A stretch of 64,000 bases of DNA, taken from NCBI RefSeq assembly GCF_029351045.1, contig NZ_JARKIN010000001.1:4204501-4268500 (forward strand). The letters are read 5' to 3'. The number at the start of each line of letters is the position of its first letter. The stretch's first letter is position 1. Below the pieces are notes generated by a model, which searched no databases, had not been told where the DNA came from, and was given only the letters and a program-made list of their open reading frames with translations. The translations under genes were made by a program, and so were the position numbers. Shown piece by piece: positions 7,167 to 15,920 of this stretch. The stretch comes from Streptomyces sp. WMMB303. Its GTDB lineage: Bacteria > Actinomycetota > Actinomycetes > Streptomycetales > Streptomycetaceae.

Positions 7167-8546
7167 TCAGGCGGGCACGTGCCGGGCGGCCAGCCGGACG
7201 TCGTGGCGGACCGGGTGGCCGTCGCGGACGCGTAGCCGGGCGACGGCGGCGAGCCGGTCGGGGCTGCTGGCGATGACGTTCACGTACTGGTCGGCGAGGC
7301 CGGCCGCCGCGTACTCACCGCACCCGTCGGTGATCGCGCGCACCAGTTCCCTGCCGTGGGCTCCGGTGACCGTGATGGCGACGCCGGCCAGCGGCCGCCC
7401 ACCCTCGTCGGTGACCTGCCCGGTCAGCCCGGGGTCCGGCAGGCCCAGCCGGTGGTGGTGCGGGGCGACGGCGCTGGGCTGCGGCAGTTCGAAGGCCGGG
7501 TCCTCGACCGGCGGCTCGGTGGGCTCCTCCTCGGCGGCCTCCCGCGCCTCCTTGCGGGCCGCGCGGCGCTCCTTCCACGCGCCGAGGGCGATGAGGGCGG
7601 ACCCGGCGGCGACCCATGCGCAGATGACCAGGGTGTGCGGCCAGACGTCCTTCCCGTCGAAGTAGAACAGCCCGCGGAGCGCCTCGATCAGGTTGCCCAT
7701 CGGCATGACCGGGTGCAGGGCCCGGAAGAAGCCGGGCACCATCTGGACGGGGATCGCGCCGCCGCTGGAGGGCATGCTGAGCAGGACGAACAGGCCCATC
7801 GCCACGCCGGGGAAGAACTGCTTGCAGAACGGGACGAGCCCGTAGGAGGTGAGGGCGACGGCCTGGGTCATCAGGAAGACCAGCGGCACGGCGAGGGGGT
7901 CGTTCGGTATCACGTCCATGGAGCGCGCCACGAGGAAGGCGGCGACGCTCTCCACCACTCCGATGGACACCAGGGTGAGGACCTTCTTGCCGCGCCCCAG
8001 GACGGTGGCGCGCAGCAACATCATGACGCTGATGTAGGACGGGATGGTGCAGGCGAGGACGAGGTAGAAGAGTCCGGTGCCCATGCCGTCGCCGGGTGCG
8101 GTGGGGGCCGCCTCGTGGACCTGCAGCGTGCCGCCGCTGTGCTGCGCCACGCCGGTGAAGGTCTTCTGGAGGACTGCTTCGAGCGAGTAGCCGTCCGCCT
8201 TGGCGACGTAGAGCCGGGGGTGCTCGGCGTCGGGGACGAAGCCCGCCGTGGCCGCCCGGTCGGTGACCGCGTCGTGTGCTGCCTGCGCGTCGGCGACCTG
8301 GTGGACGTCGAACGCTCCGGGGCTCTGCTGTTCGAGGGCCTGTCCGAGCTGGTGGGCCGTCGGCCCGGCGACGGCCACGTCCACGTGGTGCGGCACCGGG
8401 TTGTGGAAGGGCAGCAGGTAGCAGACGAGGAAGCCGGTGAAGAAGAACGCCGGGAACCAGAGCGTCTCCGCCAGGGTGCGTACGGTCGCGCCGAGCGCCG
8501 AAGGGCTGCCGCCCGTGCGCTCCGGGTCCGCCTTGTGTTCCGCCAT
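7167..8546 (-). CDS. ABC-2/YhgE-like membrane protein with C-terminal transthyretin-like domain
   Basis: Integral membrane protein of 459 residues, probably an exporter or surface protein; substrate unknown. One membrane helix lies at about 22-45 (LWFPAFFFTGFLVCYLLPF). A 130-residue extracellular region follows, and a block of five or so helices lies between about 175 and 345, the YhgE/Pip and ABC-2 permease-like pattern. A charged linker (KERRAARKEAREAAEEE) leads to a C-terminal beta domain (LTGQVTDEGGRPLAGVAITV) of the carboxypeptidase-regulatory/CNA-B type, unusual on this scaffold. The ATG at 8546 has a GGAGG upstream. Divergent from a TetR regulator, which probably represses it. Confidence 0.75.
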   Translation of the reverse strand: MAEHKADPERTGGSPSALGATVRTLAETLWFPAFFFTGFLVCYLLPFHNPVPHHVDVAVAGPTAHQLGQALEQQSPGAFDVHQVADAQAAHDAVTDRAATAGFVPDAEHPRLYVAKADGYSLEAVLQKTFTGVAQHSGGTLQVHEAAPTAPGDGMGTGLFYLVLACTIPSYISVMMLLRATVLGRGKKVLTLVSIGVVESVAAFLVARSMDVIPNDPLAVPLVFLMTQAVALTSYGLVPFCKQFFPGVAMGLFVLLSMPSSGGAIPVQMVPGFFRALHPVMPMGNLIEALRGLFYFDGKDVWPHTLVICAWVAAGSALIALGAWKERRAARKEAREAAEEEPTEPPVEDPAFELPQPSAVAPHHHRLGLPDPGLTGQVTDEGGRPLAGVAITVTGAHGRELVRAITDGCGEYAAAGLADQYVNVIASSPDRLAAVARLRVRDGHPVRHDVRLAARHVPA

Positions 8547-8625
8547 GGACAGGGTCCGCCTCCTCGGTGCGTACGGCGCGGGAAAATAAGTGGCATGGCC
8601 AATGATTAGAGAGGCTAACAGAAAG

Positions 8626-8655
8626 CTGCAGTGCTGCAAAAATGCACTACTGTAG
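8626..8655. promoter_or_regulatory. Probable TetR operator
   Basis: Imperfect palindrome, arms 8626-8638 and 8643-8655, matching at 10 of 13 positions around AAAA. It sits in an AT-richer pocket between the divergent membrane protein and tetR genes. Position and size fit an autoregulatory TetR operator. Confidence 0.6.
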
Positions 8656-8703
8656 AAAGCGCCGCAGCACGGACAGTGACCGGAATCAGCACGGGGAGCA
8701 CAG

Positions 8704-9345
8704 ATGGCCGCCCAGTCCGCCGGAGCAGACGCCCGAGGGCTCCGGGAACGCAAGAAGCTGGAGACCCGCTCGGCACTGCGCGCCACAGCGGTGCGGATGT
8801 ACCTCGAGCGCGGGCCGGCAGCCGTCACCGTGCAGGACATCTGCGAGGCCGCGGGAGTCTCGCAGCGCACCTTCTTCAACTACTTCGAGACCAAGGACGA
8901 CGCGGTCTTCGACTGGGACCGCCGGCTGGCCCGGCAGCTCGCGGAACTGCTCACCGCCCGCCCCGCGGGCGAGCCCCCGCTGGAGGCCGTGCACCGGACA
9001 CTCCGCACCGCCCTTCCGGCCCTGGTCGCCGACGCCGGCTGGCGGGAGCGCCGACGGCTGCTGGGCAGGTATCCGGAGCTGGTCCCCAAACTGCTGCACA
9101 GCAACAGCCATCTGGCGGAGGCTCTGGCCGAGGCGGTCGCCGAGCGCACCGGACTGCCGCCGGACGCCCTCTACCCCCGCCTGCTGGCCGGCGCCGGACT
9201 GACGGTGCTGCGCTCCTCGATCCGGGCCTGGGACCCGGAGTCCTCGGCCGAGGACCTGCTGGCCGTGCTCGACTCCTGCTTCGCCTCGCTGGCCGCCGGA
9301 CTCCCGTGCCCCGAGGGCGACGACCCGGTGCGCTCGGCGCGCTGA
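8704..9345 (+). CDS. TetR-family regulator
   Basis: DNA-binding repressor of 213 residues. The N-terminal helix-turn-helix spans about residues 22-66 (VTVQDICEAAGVSQRTFFNYF...KDDAVF). The C-terminal ligand domain shows no conserved motif that identifies its effector. The ATG at 8704 has GGGGAG upstream. Divergent from the exporter-like membrane protein with a palindrome between them, so that gene and tetR itself are the likely targets. Confidence 0.88.
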   Translation: MAAQSAGADARGLRERKKLETRSALRATAVRMYLERGPAAVTVQDICEAAGVSQRTFFNYFETKDDAVFDWDRRLARQLAELLTARPAGEPPLEAVHRTLRTALPALVADAGWRERRRLLGRYPELVPKLLHSNSHLAEALAEAVAERTGLPPDALYPRLLAGAGLTVLRSSIRAWDPESSAEDLLAVLDSCFASLAAGLPCPEGDDPVRSAR

Positions 9346-9460
9346 CGCACCGCCGCGCCCGCGGACGCGAGGCCCCGGCACACCCCTTCCCGACGCCGGC
9401 CGATGCCGCCTCGCGGCCGGAGGACCGGCCGCCGGAGCGACCGAGAAGCGGCCCCGGGTG

Positions 9461-10528
9461 TCAGCGGCCGCCCAGCGCCGCCTCCAGGTCGTAGTGCACC
9501 GGCTGCTCCAGTTGCTCGTACGTGCACGAGCGCGGCTCGCGGTCCGGGCGCCAGCGGCGGAAGAGCACCGTGTGCCGGAAGCGCTCGCCCTCCATGTGGT
9601 CGTAGGCCACCTCGCACACCCGCTCGGGTCGCAGCGGCACCCAGGAGGAGTCCTTGCCGCCGCTCCACCTGCTGGGCGCGCCCGGCATCCTGCCCTCCTG
9701 CTGTGCTTCCTCCTCCGCCCAACGAGCCCACGGGTGCTCCTCCGGGCGGTCCGTCCGCAGCGGAGCCAGCTCCCGCATCAGCTCGCGCCTGCGCACCGCC
9801 GGGAACGAGGAGGAGGCACCGACGTACTGGAGCACGCCCGAGACGTCGTGCAGACCGAGCAGCAGGGACCCGAGCGCCTCGGGGCCGCTCTTGTGGGGGC
9901 GCAGTCCCGCCAGCACGCAGTCGGCCGTGCGCTCGTGTTTGACCTTGAGCATCACCCGCTCCCCCGGCCGGTAGGGCAGATCCGTCCGTTTGGCCACCAC
10001 GCCGTCGAGTCCGGCGCCCTCGTACTGCGCGAACCACTCTCGCGCCACCGCGCTGTCGTGGGTCACCGGCGCCAGGTGCAGCGGCGGGCGGCACCCCTCC
10101 AGCGCGGACTCCAGCATCCGGCGGCGCTCGGAGAGGGACTCGGCCATGGCGTCGGTGTCGCCCAGGGCCAGCAGGTCGAAGGCGACGTAGGAGACGGGCG
10201 TCCGCTCGGCGAGCAGCCGCACCCGGGAGGCGGCCGGGTGGATGCGCTGCTGGAGCGCCTCGAAATCCAGCCGCCCGCCCACCGGCAGGACGATCTCGCC
10301 GTCCAGCACGCAGCGCTCCTGCAGCCGCTCCCGCAGCACCGCGACGAGTTCGGGGAAGTAGCGGACCAGGGACTTGCCGGTCCGGCTGAGCAGCTCGACC
10401 TCCTCGCCGTCCCGGAAGACCAGGCAGCGGAAGCCGTCCCACTTGGCCTCGTACTGCATGCCCTCCGGGACGGCGGACACGGCCTTGGCGAGCATCGGGC
10501 GTACCGGAGGCATGACAGGCAGTCGCAT
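9461..10528 (-). CDS. ATP-dependent DNA ligase (LigC-type)
   Basis: Seals nicks in duplex DNA using ATP. The 355-residue protein has the nucleotidyltransferase motif I EAKWDGFR (Lys29 adenylated), motif IV GLDGVVAK and motif V MLKVKHERT. A C-terminal OB-fold region follows (SWVPLRPERVCEVAYDHMEG). There is no polymerase or nuclease domain, so it is a stand-alone LigC-like enzyme rather than LigD. The start is uncertain: the ATG at 10528 has GGAGG only one base away, while the next ATG at 10513 is 16 nt from it. Divergent from ligB. Confidence 0.9.
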   Translation of the reverse strand: MRLPVMPPVRPMLAKAVSAVPEGMQYEAKWDGFRCLVFRDGEEVELLSRTGKSLVRYFPELVAVLRERLQERCVLDGEIVLPVGGRLDFEALQQRIHPAASRVRLLAERTPVSYVAFDLLALGDTDAMAESLSERRRMLESALEGCRPPLHLAPVTHDSAVAREWFAQYEGAGLDGVVAKRTDLPYRPGERVMLKVKHERTADCVLAGLRPHKSGPEALGSLLLGLHDVSGVLQYVGASSSFPAVRRRELMRELAPLRTDRPEEHPWARWAEEEAQQEGRMPGAPSRWSGGKDSSWVPLRPERVCEVAYDHMEGERFRHTVLFRRWRPDREPRSCTYEQLEQPVHYDLEAALGGR

Positions 10529-10841
10529 ACCTCCGACTGTGCGGACCGGTGTCGGTTCCCGCGCGCCAGGTGATCCTTCCCGGTGAGCGCCGCGCGGGTG
10601 CCGGTGAACACACCGCGCCCGCACAGCGCCGGTGAACGCCCCGGTACGGAACCGAGCCGCCACACCCCGCCGGGCACGCGCACACCCGCGGCTCCGCTCG
10701 GCGGCCGGGCGGCCGGGCCTCGCCGTAACGGCGCCGGCTGCGGGTCCCGCACGGGTCCCCGCGGCTAGCCTGGAGGCCCGCAGTACCGTCTCCGGCCGGA
10801 TCCTCCACGGCCCTCGTCCGGCCCTTCTCGCGAGGTGTGCC

Positions 10842-12377
10842 ATGTGGCTCTCAGACATCGCGCGGACCTCCGCGCGGATCACCCGGGCGGCGGGCCGCAA
10901 CGAGAAGGTGACGCTGCTCGCGGAACTGTTCGGACGGACCGAGCCGTCCGAGGCGCCCCTCGTCGTCACCTACCTCGCGGGGCGCCTTCCGCAGCGCCGT
11001 ACCGGCATCGGATGGCGCACCCTGCGCGAACCGCCGCCGCCCGCGGCCGAGGCGTCGCTGACCATCACGGCCGCACACACCGCCTTCGACCGGATCGCAC
11101 AGGTCAGCGGGAAAGGCGCACAGGCCGAGCGCAAACGGCTGCTCGACGGGTTGCTGGCCGCGGCCACGGAGGAGGAGCAGCAGTTCCTCGTCCGGCTGGT
11201 CGGCGGCGAACTGCGGCAGGGTGCGCTGGACGCGTTCGCGGTGGAGGGGCTGGCCGCGGCCGCGGGCGCCGATCCGGGAGCGGTGCGGCGCGCGGTGATG
11301 CTCGGCGGCTCGCTCGGCGCGGTCGCCCGGGCGCTGCTGACCGAGGGCCCGGAGGCGCTGACCCGGTTCACGCTGGAGGTCGGCAGGCCGGTGCTGCCGA
11401 TGCTGGCGCAGTCCGCGAAGGACGTCGAGGAGGCGCTGGGCCGGCTCGGGCCGTGCGCGGTCGAGGAGAAGCTGGACGGCATCCGGGTGCAGGTGCACAA
11501 GGACGGCGGCGTCGTCCGCGTCTACACCCGGACGCTGGAGGAGATCACCGACCGGCTGCCGGAGGCCGCCGAGGCGGCACGCAGGATCGACGCCGCGCAG
11601 GCGGTCCTCGACGGCGAGGTGATCGCCCTGCGCCCGGACGGTTGGCCGCACCCCTTCCAGGACGTGTCCGGGCGGGTCGCCTCCCGGCTGGACGTCCCCG
11701 GGGCCAGCAGTGAACTGCCGCTGCACCCGGTCTTCTTCGACGTGCTGCTCCTGGACGGCCGGGACCTGCTCGACCAGCCGGCCATACAGCGGCACGCGGC
11801 ACTGGCCCGGGTGCTGCCGGAGGAGCTGCGGGTGCGACGGCTGCCGGTGCCCGATCCGGCCTCGCCGCAATCGCGTGCCGCCGCGCGCGGATTCGCCGAG
11901 GAGGTGCTGGCACGGGGGCACGAGGGAGTGGTCGTCAAGGCGCTCGATGCGGGGTACTCCGCCGGGCGGCGCGGGGCCTCCTGGCTGAAGGTGAAGCCGG
12001 TGCACACCCTCGATCTGGTGGTGCTCGGTGCCGAGTGGGGGCACGGGCGGCGCACCGGCCTGCTGTCGAATCTGCATCTGGGGGCGCGTCGTCCGGACGG
12101 CGGCTTCGCGATGCTCGGCAAGACCTTCAAGGGCCTGACCGACACACTGCTGGCCTGGCAGACCGGGCGGCTGCGGGAGCTGGCCGTCCGGGAGGAGTCC
12201 TGGGGGGTACTGGTGGCGCCCGAACTGGTGGTCGAGATCGCCTTCGACGGTGTGCAGCGCTCGACCCGCTATCCGGAGGGCGTCACGCTGCGGTTCGCCC
12301 GGGTGGTGGGCTACCGGGAGGACAAACGCCCGGAGGAGGCCGACACGGTCGGGGCGGTCACGGCGCTGCTGCGCTGA
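10842..12377 (+). CDS. ligB: ATP-dependent DNA ligase LigB
   Basis: DNA ligase of 511 residues. An N-terminal helical DNA-binding domain (about 1-175, with LLDGLLAAATEEEQQFLVRL) precedes the adenylation domain with motif I EEKLDGIR (Lys near 210). Motif III (PVFFDVLLLDG), motif IV (GHEGVVVKA), motif V (SWLKVKPVHTLDLVV) and a C-terminal OB domain (LVVEIAFDGVQ...YPEGVTLRFARV) follow. This is the actinobacterial LigB layout. The ATG at 10842 has GAGGTG upstream. Probably an accessory repair ligase beside the essential NAD-dependent LigA. Confidence 0.93.
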   Translation: MWLSDIARTSARITRAAGRNEKVTLLAELFGRTEPSEAPLVVTYLAGRLPQRRTGIGWRTLREPPPPAAEASLTITAAHTAFDRIAQVSGKGAQAERKRLLDGLLAAATEEEQQFLVRLVGGELRQGALDAFAVEGLAAAAGADPGAVRRAVMLGGSLGAVARALLTEGPEALTRFTLEVGRPVLPMLAQSAKDVEEALGRLGPCAVEEKLDGIRVQVHKDGGVVRVYTRTLEEITDRLPEAAEAARRIDAAQAVLDGEVIALRPDGWPHPFQDVSGRVASRLDVPGASSELPLHPVFFDVLLLDGRDLLDQPAIQRHAALARVLPEELRVRRLPVPDPASPQSRAAARGFAEEVLARGHEGVVVKALDAGYSAGRRGASWLKVKPVHTLDLVVLGAEWGHGRRTGLLSNLHLGARRPDGGFAMLGKTFKGLTDTLLAWQTGRLRELAVREESWGVLVAPELVVEIAFDGVQRSTRYPEGVTLRFARVVGYREDKRPEEADTVGAVTALLR

Positions 12378-12410
12378 GCGGTCCTTCCCCACCGAGCGGA
12401 CACGGACCCC

Positions 12411-12440
12411 GGCACCGGCACCGGCACCGGCACCGGCACC
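12411..12440. repeat. Hexanucleotide microsatellite (GGCACC)5
   Basis: Five exact tandem GGCACC copies in the short gap between the convergent ligB and HIT genes, ending four bases before the HIT stop codon. A slippage-prone tract. Confidence 0.85.
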
Positions 12441-12443
12441 GGG

Positions 12444-12875
12444 TCACAACTCCGCACGGACGCGTGCGGCCACGCGCCGGGCCTCGGACTCGTCGGGGTA
12501 GCTGCCGCGCGGCCAGAAGAACCCGCGCAACCCGTCCTTGCGCCTGCGCGGCACGACGTGCATGTGCAGGTGCGGCACCGACTGGCTGACCCGGTTGTTC
12601 CCCGCGACGAACGAGCCCTCGGCCTCCATGGCCCGCTCCACCGCGCCGGTGACGCGGCGCACGGCACCGAAATAGGGGCCGACCGACTCCTCGGGCAGGT
12701 CGGTCAGCGTCTCCACATGGCTGCGCGGCACCACCAGGGTGTGGCCGGGAAAGAGCGGACGCCGGTCGAGGAAGGCGACCACGGCACCGTCCTCGTGGAC
12801 GCGGAAGGCGGGCAGTTCGCCGTCGACGATCCGGCAGAAGACGCACCCGCTGCCGTCGGCGGGGTCGGCGGACAC
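12444..12875 (-). CDS. HIT-family nucleotide hydrolase
   Basis: Histidine-triad protein of 143 residues that hydrolyses or transfers nucleotidyl groups; the exact substrate is not known. The triad is HLHMHVVP (residues about 101-108). N-terminal CVFCRIVDGELPA is the usual HIT start, with a CxxC pair that may bind zinc, and LFPGHTLVVPRSH is the second conserved block. Begins 3 nt after the aldo/keto reductase stop on the same strand, so co-transcribed. Confidence 0.9.
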   Translation of the reverse strand: MSADPADGSGCVFCRIVDGELPAFRVHEDGAVVAFLDRRPLFPGHTLVVPRSHVETLTDLPEESVGPYFGAVRRVTGAVERAMEAEGSFVAGNNRVSQSVPHLHMHVVPRRRKDGLRGFFWPRGSYPDESEARRVAARVRAEL

Positions 12876-12878
12876 GCG

Positions 12879-13721
12879 TCAGTCCATCGTGCGGGGGTCG
12901 GGGCCGACACGGGTGCCGGTCTCCAGCCGCTGGATCTCGCGCAGATCCTCCCCGTCCAGTTCGAAGTCGAAGACGTCGATGTTCTCCTTGATCCGCGAGG
13001 GGGTGACGGACTTCGGGATGACGACGTTGCCGAGCTGGATGTGCCAGCGCAGGACCACCTGGGCCGGCGTCTTGCCGTGCTTGGCGGCGGCCCGGCGGAC
13101 GGCGGGGTCGTCCAGGACGCCGTTGCCGCGGCCCAGTGGGGACCATGCCTCGGTGGCGATCCGCTGCTCCGCGCCGAAGCGGCGCAGCTCCGGCTGCTGG
13201 AGCCGGGGGTGCAGCTCGATCTGGTTGACCGCGGGGGCGACTCCCGTCTCGTCCAGGAGCCGCTGGAGGTGGTCGGTCTCGAAGTTGGAGACGCCGACGG
13301 CGCGTGCCCGGCCGCTGTCGTGGATCTCGGCCAGCGCCCGCCAGGTCTGCACGTAGCGGTCCCGGGCGGGCGCGGGCCAGTGGATGAGGTACAGGTCGAC
13401 GTAGTCGAGCCCCAGCCGCTCCAGCGAGTCGTCGAAGGCGCGCAGCGCGGTGTCATGGCCCTGGTCGGTGTTCCAGAGCTTGGTCGTGACGAACAGTTCC
13501 TCGCGGGGGATGCCGGACTCGCGGAGCGCCTTGCCGGTGCCGCCCTCGTTCCCGTAGAGGGCGGCGGTGTCCACGCTGCGGTATCCGGCCTCCAGCGCGG
13601 TGGAGACGGTGTCCGTCGCCTCGTCGTCCGGCACCTGGTACACGCCGAACCCGAGCTGCGGCATCTCCGTTCCGCTGTTCAGCAGGAGGGTGGGGACCGT
13701 GGGGACCTGGGTGCTGCTCAC
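12879..13721 (-). CDS. Aldo/keto reductase
   Basis: NADPH-dependent carbonyl reductase of 280 residues. The catalytic tetrad is visible: Asp and Tyr in YRSVDTAALYGNE, Lys in LFVTTKLWN and His in DLYLIHWP. Cofactor-binding PKSVTPSRIKEN lies near the C-terminus. The GTG at 13721 is preferred over the ATG at 13808. It has GAGG upstream, gives the normal family length (VPTVPTLLLNSGTEMPQLGFG), and leaves room for the terminator at 13820-13862. Physiological substrate unknown. Confidence 0.9.
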   Translation of the reverse strand: MSSTQVPTVPTLLLNSGTEMPQLGFGVYQVPDDEATDTVSTALEAGYRSVDTAALYGNEGGTGKALRESGIPREELFVTTKLWNTDQGHDTALRAFDDSLERLGLDYVDLYLIHWPAPARDRYVQTWRALAEIHDSGRARAVGVSNFETDHLQRLLDETGVAPAVNQIELHPRLQQPELRRFGAEQRIATEAWSPLGRGNGVLDDPAVRRAAAKHGKTPAQVVLRWHIQLGNVVIPKSVTPSRIKENIDVFDFELDGEDLREIQRLETGTRVGPDPRTMD

Positions 13722-13819
13722 TGTGGACCTCGGCTTCCTCGGAGAGGGCTTCGCGGGCGGCGGTCGGGTGCCGCCCCGGATCGGGGTTTCCGCTCCGGCC
13801 CGCTCCATTCACGCATACC

Positions 13820-13862
13820 GCACCGGGCTCGCGGGGCTTCCCGCGCCCCGCGAGCCCGGTGC
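13820..13862. terminator. Strong hairpin terminator after the NCS1 permease gene
   Basis: Arms 13820-13836 and 13846-13862 form a perfect 17-bp stem with a 9-nt loop, between the permease stop and the aldo/keto reductase start. Confidence 0.8.
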
Positions 13863-13928
13863 CGCGCCGTCCGGGTCCCGGTGTGCTCGGACCGCCCGGC
13901 GCCGGGCGCGGACCGCCCGGCGCCGAGT

Positions 13929-15479
13929 TCAGTCCCGGCGCGTCCCGGCGGTCGCCTCCTGCGTGCGGGGTGCGGGGACCGGCGCGGGGTCCGCGCCCTC
14001 GCGGGGCACGGGCAGCACCGCGTAGAGCACCGCGGCCAGCAGGGCGGTGGCGGCCCAGCCGAGCCCGTTCTCGCCGATCCAGGTGGAGACGAGGGGCCCG
14101 GTGAACCAGTCACATTTGGTGAAGCCCAGGCCCAGCAGCAACGCGACCCCCCAGGCCGTCATGGCCTGCCAGCAGTAGCCGCCGACATACCAGTAGCGGC
14201 TGCTGCGCGAGGTGTCGAGCAGCCCGGCGGGGTCGTAGCGGACGGTCCGGTTGCGGCGCCGCAGCATGTCGACCCCGTAGACGCCGACCCAGGCGGAGAA
14301 GGAGACGGCGAGCAGCGACAGGAAGGAGATGAACGAGCCGTAGAAGCTCTTGGCCACCAGCATCAGCAGCAGCCCGCCGGCCAGGCTGATACCCGCGTTG
14401 ATGCTCACGGCCCAGGCGCGCGGCAGCTTCACGCCCATCGTCTGCGCGGTGAAGCCGGCCGAGTACATCGAGAGGCTGTTGATCAGCACCATCCCGATGA
14501 GCGCGATGATCAGGTACGGCACGGCCAGCCACATCGGCAGCGCCTCGCCGAGGAAGGAGACGGGGTCGTCGGTCTTGGCCAGTGCCGGGTCCTTGACCGA
14601 CATCACGCCGCCCATCAGCACCATCGGAACCAGCACCAGCAGGGCGCCGGAGAGGGTGGTGCCGAAGATCTTCCGTCCTTCGGCGCTGTGCGGCAGGTAC
14701 CGGGCGAAGTCGGGTCCCGTGGGGATCCAGCTGATCCCCCCGGCCGCGATGGTGCCGATCCCCGCGATGAACATGGCGGTGCCCCCGGCGGGCCGGGAGA
14801 AGACCGCTCCCCAGTCCATGGTGGTGACCAGGTAGCCCAGGACCAGCACCGTGAAGAGCCCGAAGAGGTAGGTCGACCAGGTGTTGCAGAGGTTGAGGAC
14901 CTTGCGGCCCATACCGCTGACCACGAAGGTCACCCCGACGAACAGCAGCAGTGTGACGGCGATCAGCGGGGTGCTGCTGCGGACACCGAAGAGCAGGCGG
15001 AGCACCGTGAGGACAGCGTAGGCGCCGGTGACCGCGTTGATGGTCTCCCAGCCGAAACGGGCCACCCACAGGATCATGCCCGGGAAGTAGTTGCCCCGGA
15101 CGCCGAAGGTGGCCCTGGAGAGCATGGCCCCCGGTGCGCCGCCCCACTTGCCGGAGACGGACAGCAGTCCGACCAGGCCGAAGGAGATGCCGCCCGCGAT
15201 GGCGGCCGCGAGCAGGACCTGCCAGAAGTTGAGGCCGTTGAAGACCACCAGGCCGGCGCCCATGGTCAGCAGCAGGACACTGATGTTGGCGGCCACCCAG
15301 GTGGGGAAGAGTTCGCGGACCCGGCCGCTCCGCTCGTGGTCGGGGACGGGCTCGATGCCGCGGCTCTCGACGGTCTCGTCGAGCGCGCCGGTCGTCTCGG
15401 CGGCGGCCGGGGAAGCGGATGCTGAGGAGGGCGCCGAGGCGGCGCCGTCGGCGCCGGTGACGCCGGGGGAGACTGCCAT
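13929..15479 (-). CDS. NCS1-family nucleobase/cation symporter
   Basis: Inner-membrane transporter of 516 residues in the purine/cytosine permease (CodB-like) group. Before the first membrane helix is ELFPTWVAANIS, a hallmark NCS1 segment. About twelve hydrophobic helices follow, with family blocks GAMLSRATFGVRGNYFP, WETINAVTGAYAV, GISWIPTGPDFARYLP and INSLSMYSAGFTAQTMG. The Ser/Ala-rich N-terminus (about residues 1-45) is probably disordered. Candidate substrates are cytosine, purines, allantoin or thiamine precursors; no neighbour decides. Lone gene ending in a strong hairpin. Confidence 0.9.
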   Translation of the reverse strand: MAVSPGVTGADGAASAPSSASASPAAAETTGALDETVESRGIEPVPDHERSGRVRELFPTWVAANISVLLLTMGAGLVVFNGLNFWQVLLAAAIAGGISFGLVGLLSVSGKWGGAPGAMLSRATFGVRGNYFPGMILWVARFGWETINAVTGAYAVLTVLRLLFGVRSSTPLIAVTLLLFVGVTFVVSGMGRKVLNLCNTWSTYLFGLFTVLVLGYLVTTMDWGAVFSRPAGGTAMFIAGIGTIAAGGISWIPTGPDFARYLPHSAEGRKIFGTTLSGALLVLVPMVLMGGVMSVKDPALAKTDDPVSFLGEALPMWLAVPYLIIALIGMVLINSLSMYSAGFTAQTMGVKLPRAWAVSINAGISLAGGLLLMLVAKSFYGSFISFLSLLAVSFSAWVGVYGVDMLRRRNRTVRYDPAGLLDTSRSSRYWYVGGYCWQAMTAWGVALLLGLGFTKCDWFTGPLVSTWIGENGLGWAATALLAAVLYAVLPVPREGADPAPVPAPRTQEATAGTRRD

Positions 15480-15525
15480 GGGTGGGGCTCCGTGCGTGAT
15501 TCTCTGGTGCGACGTGCGTCATTGC

Positions 15526-15556
15526 AGAGTCCTGACCAGGACTGGGAAGGGACTCT
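15526..15556. promoter_or_regulatory. Nested inverted repeats upstream of the permease gene
   Basis: AGTCCT-GACC-AGGACT (15528-15543) overlaps a wider pair, AGAGTCC (15526-15532) and GGACTCT (15550-15556). About 50 bp upstream of the permease GTG/ATG region, so a candidate operator. The rest of 15557-15860 shows no gene. Confidence 0.45.
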
Positions 15557-15863
15557 ACGCGCGTTGCACGGGGCCCTCCATCGTACAGAGTGCCACGATC
15601 GACCCCTTTGACCTCGGGTGATCCTCCAACGGACCCGGGATCGCGGATCCGGCTCCGGCTCACCCGTCCGAGCGGCCCCGGCGCCGGAGCGGACGCACGG
15701 GGCAGAGTTCCGCGGCCCGTCCACGGCGGGGCCGGGCGCGGGCCGCCGCGCGGCCGGCGTCCGGGGCGCGGACCACCGCGCGGCGGCGGGATCCGCCACG
15801 CAAGGGGCCGGGCTTCGCTGCCGGGAGTGCGGGACATCACACACCCGGGTCGGACAGTCGTGC

Positions 15864-15896
15864 GGCGCCTCCGGGGACGGAGCCTCCGGAGGCGCC
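15864..15896. terminator. Hairpin terminator of the universal stress gene
   Basis: Arms 15864-15874 and 15886-15896 form a perfect 11-bp stem just after the stop codon. Confidence 0.7.
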
Positions 15897-15920
15897 GACA
15901 ACGGTCGCGGCGTCACAGCG

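Noticed and set aside
12411..12440. CRISPR-like or iteron array
   Set aside because: Six-base units without spacers; a simple microsatellite.
12554..15425. 955-codon plus-strand frame
   Set aside because: Runs antisense over three recognisable genes (HIT, aldo/keto reductase, NCS1 permease).
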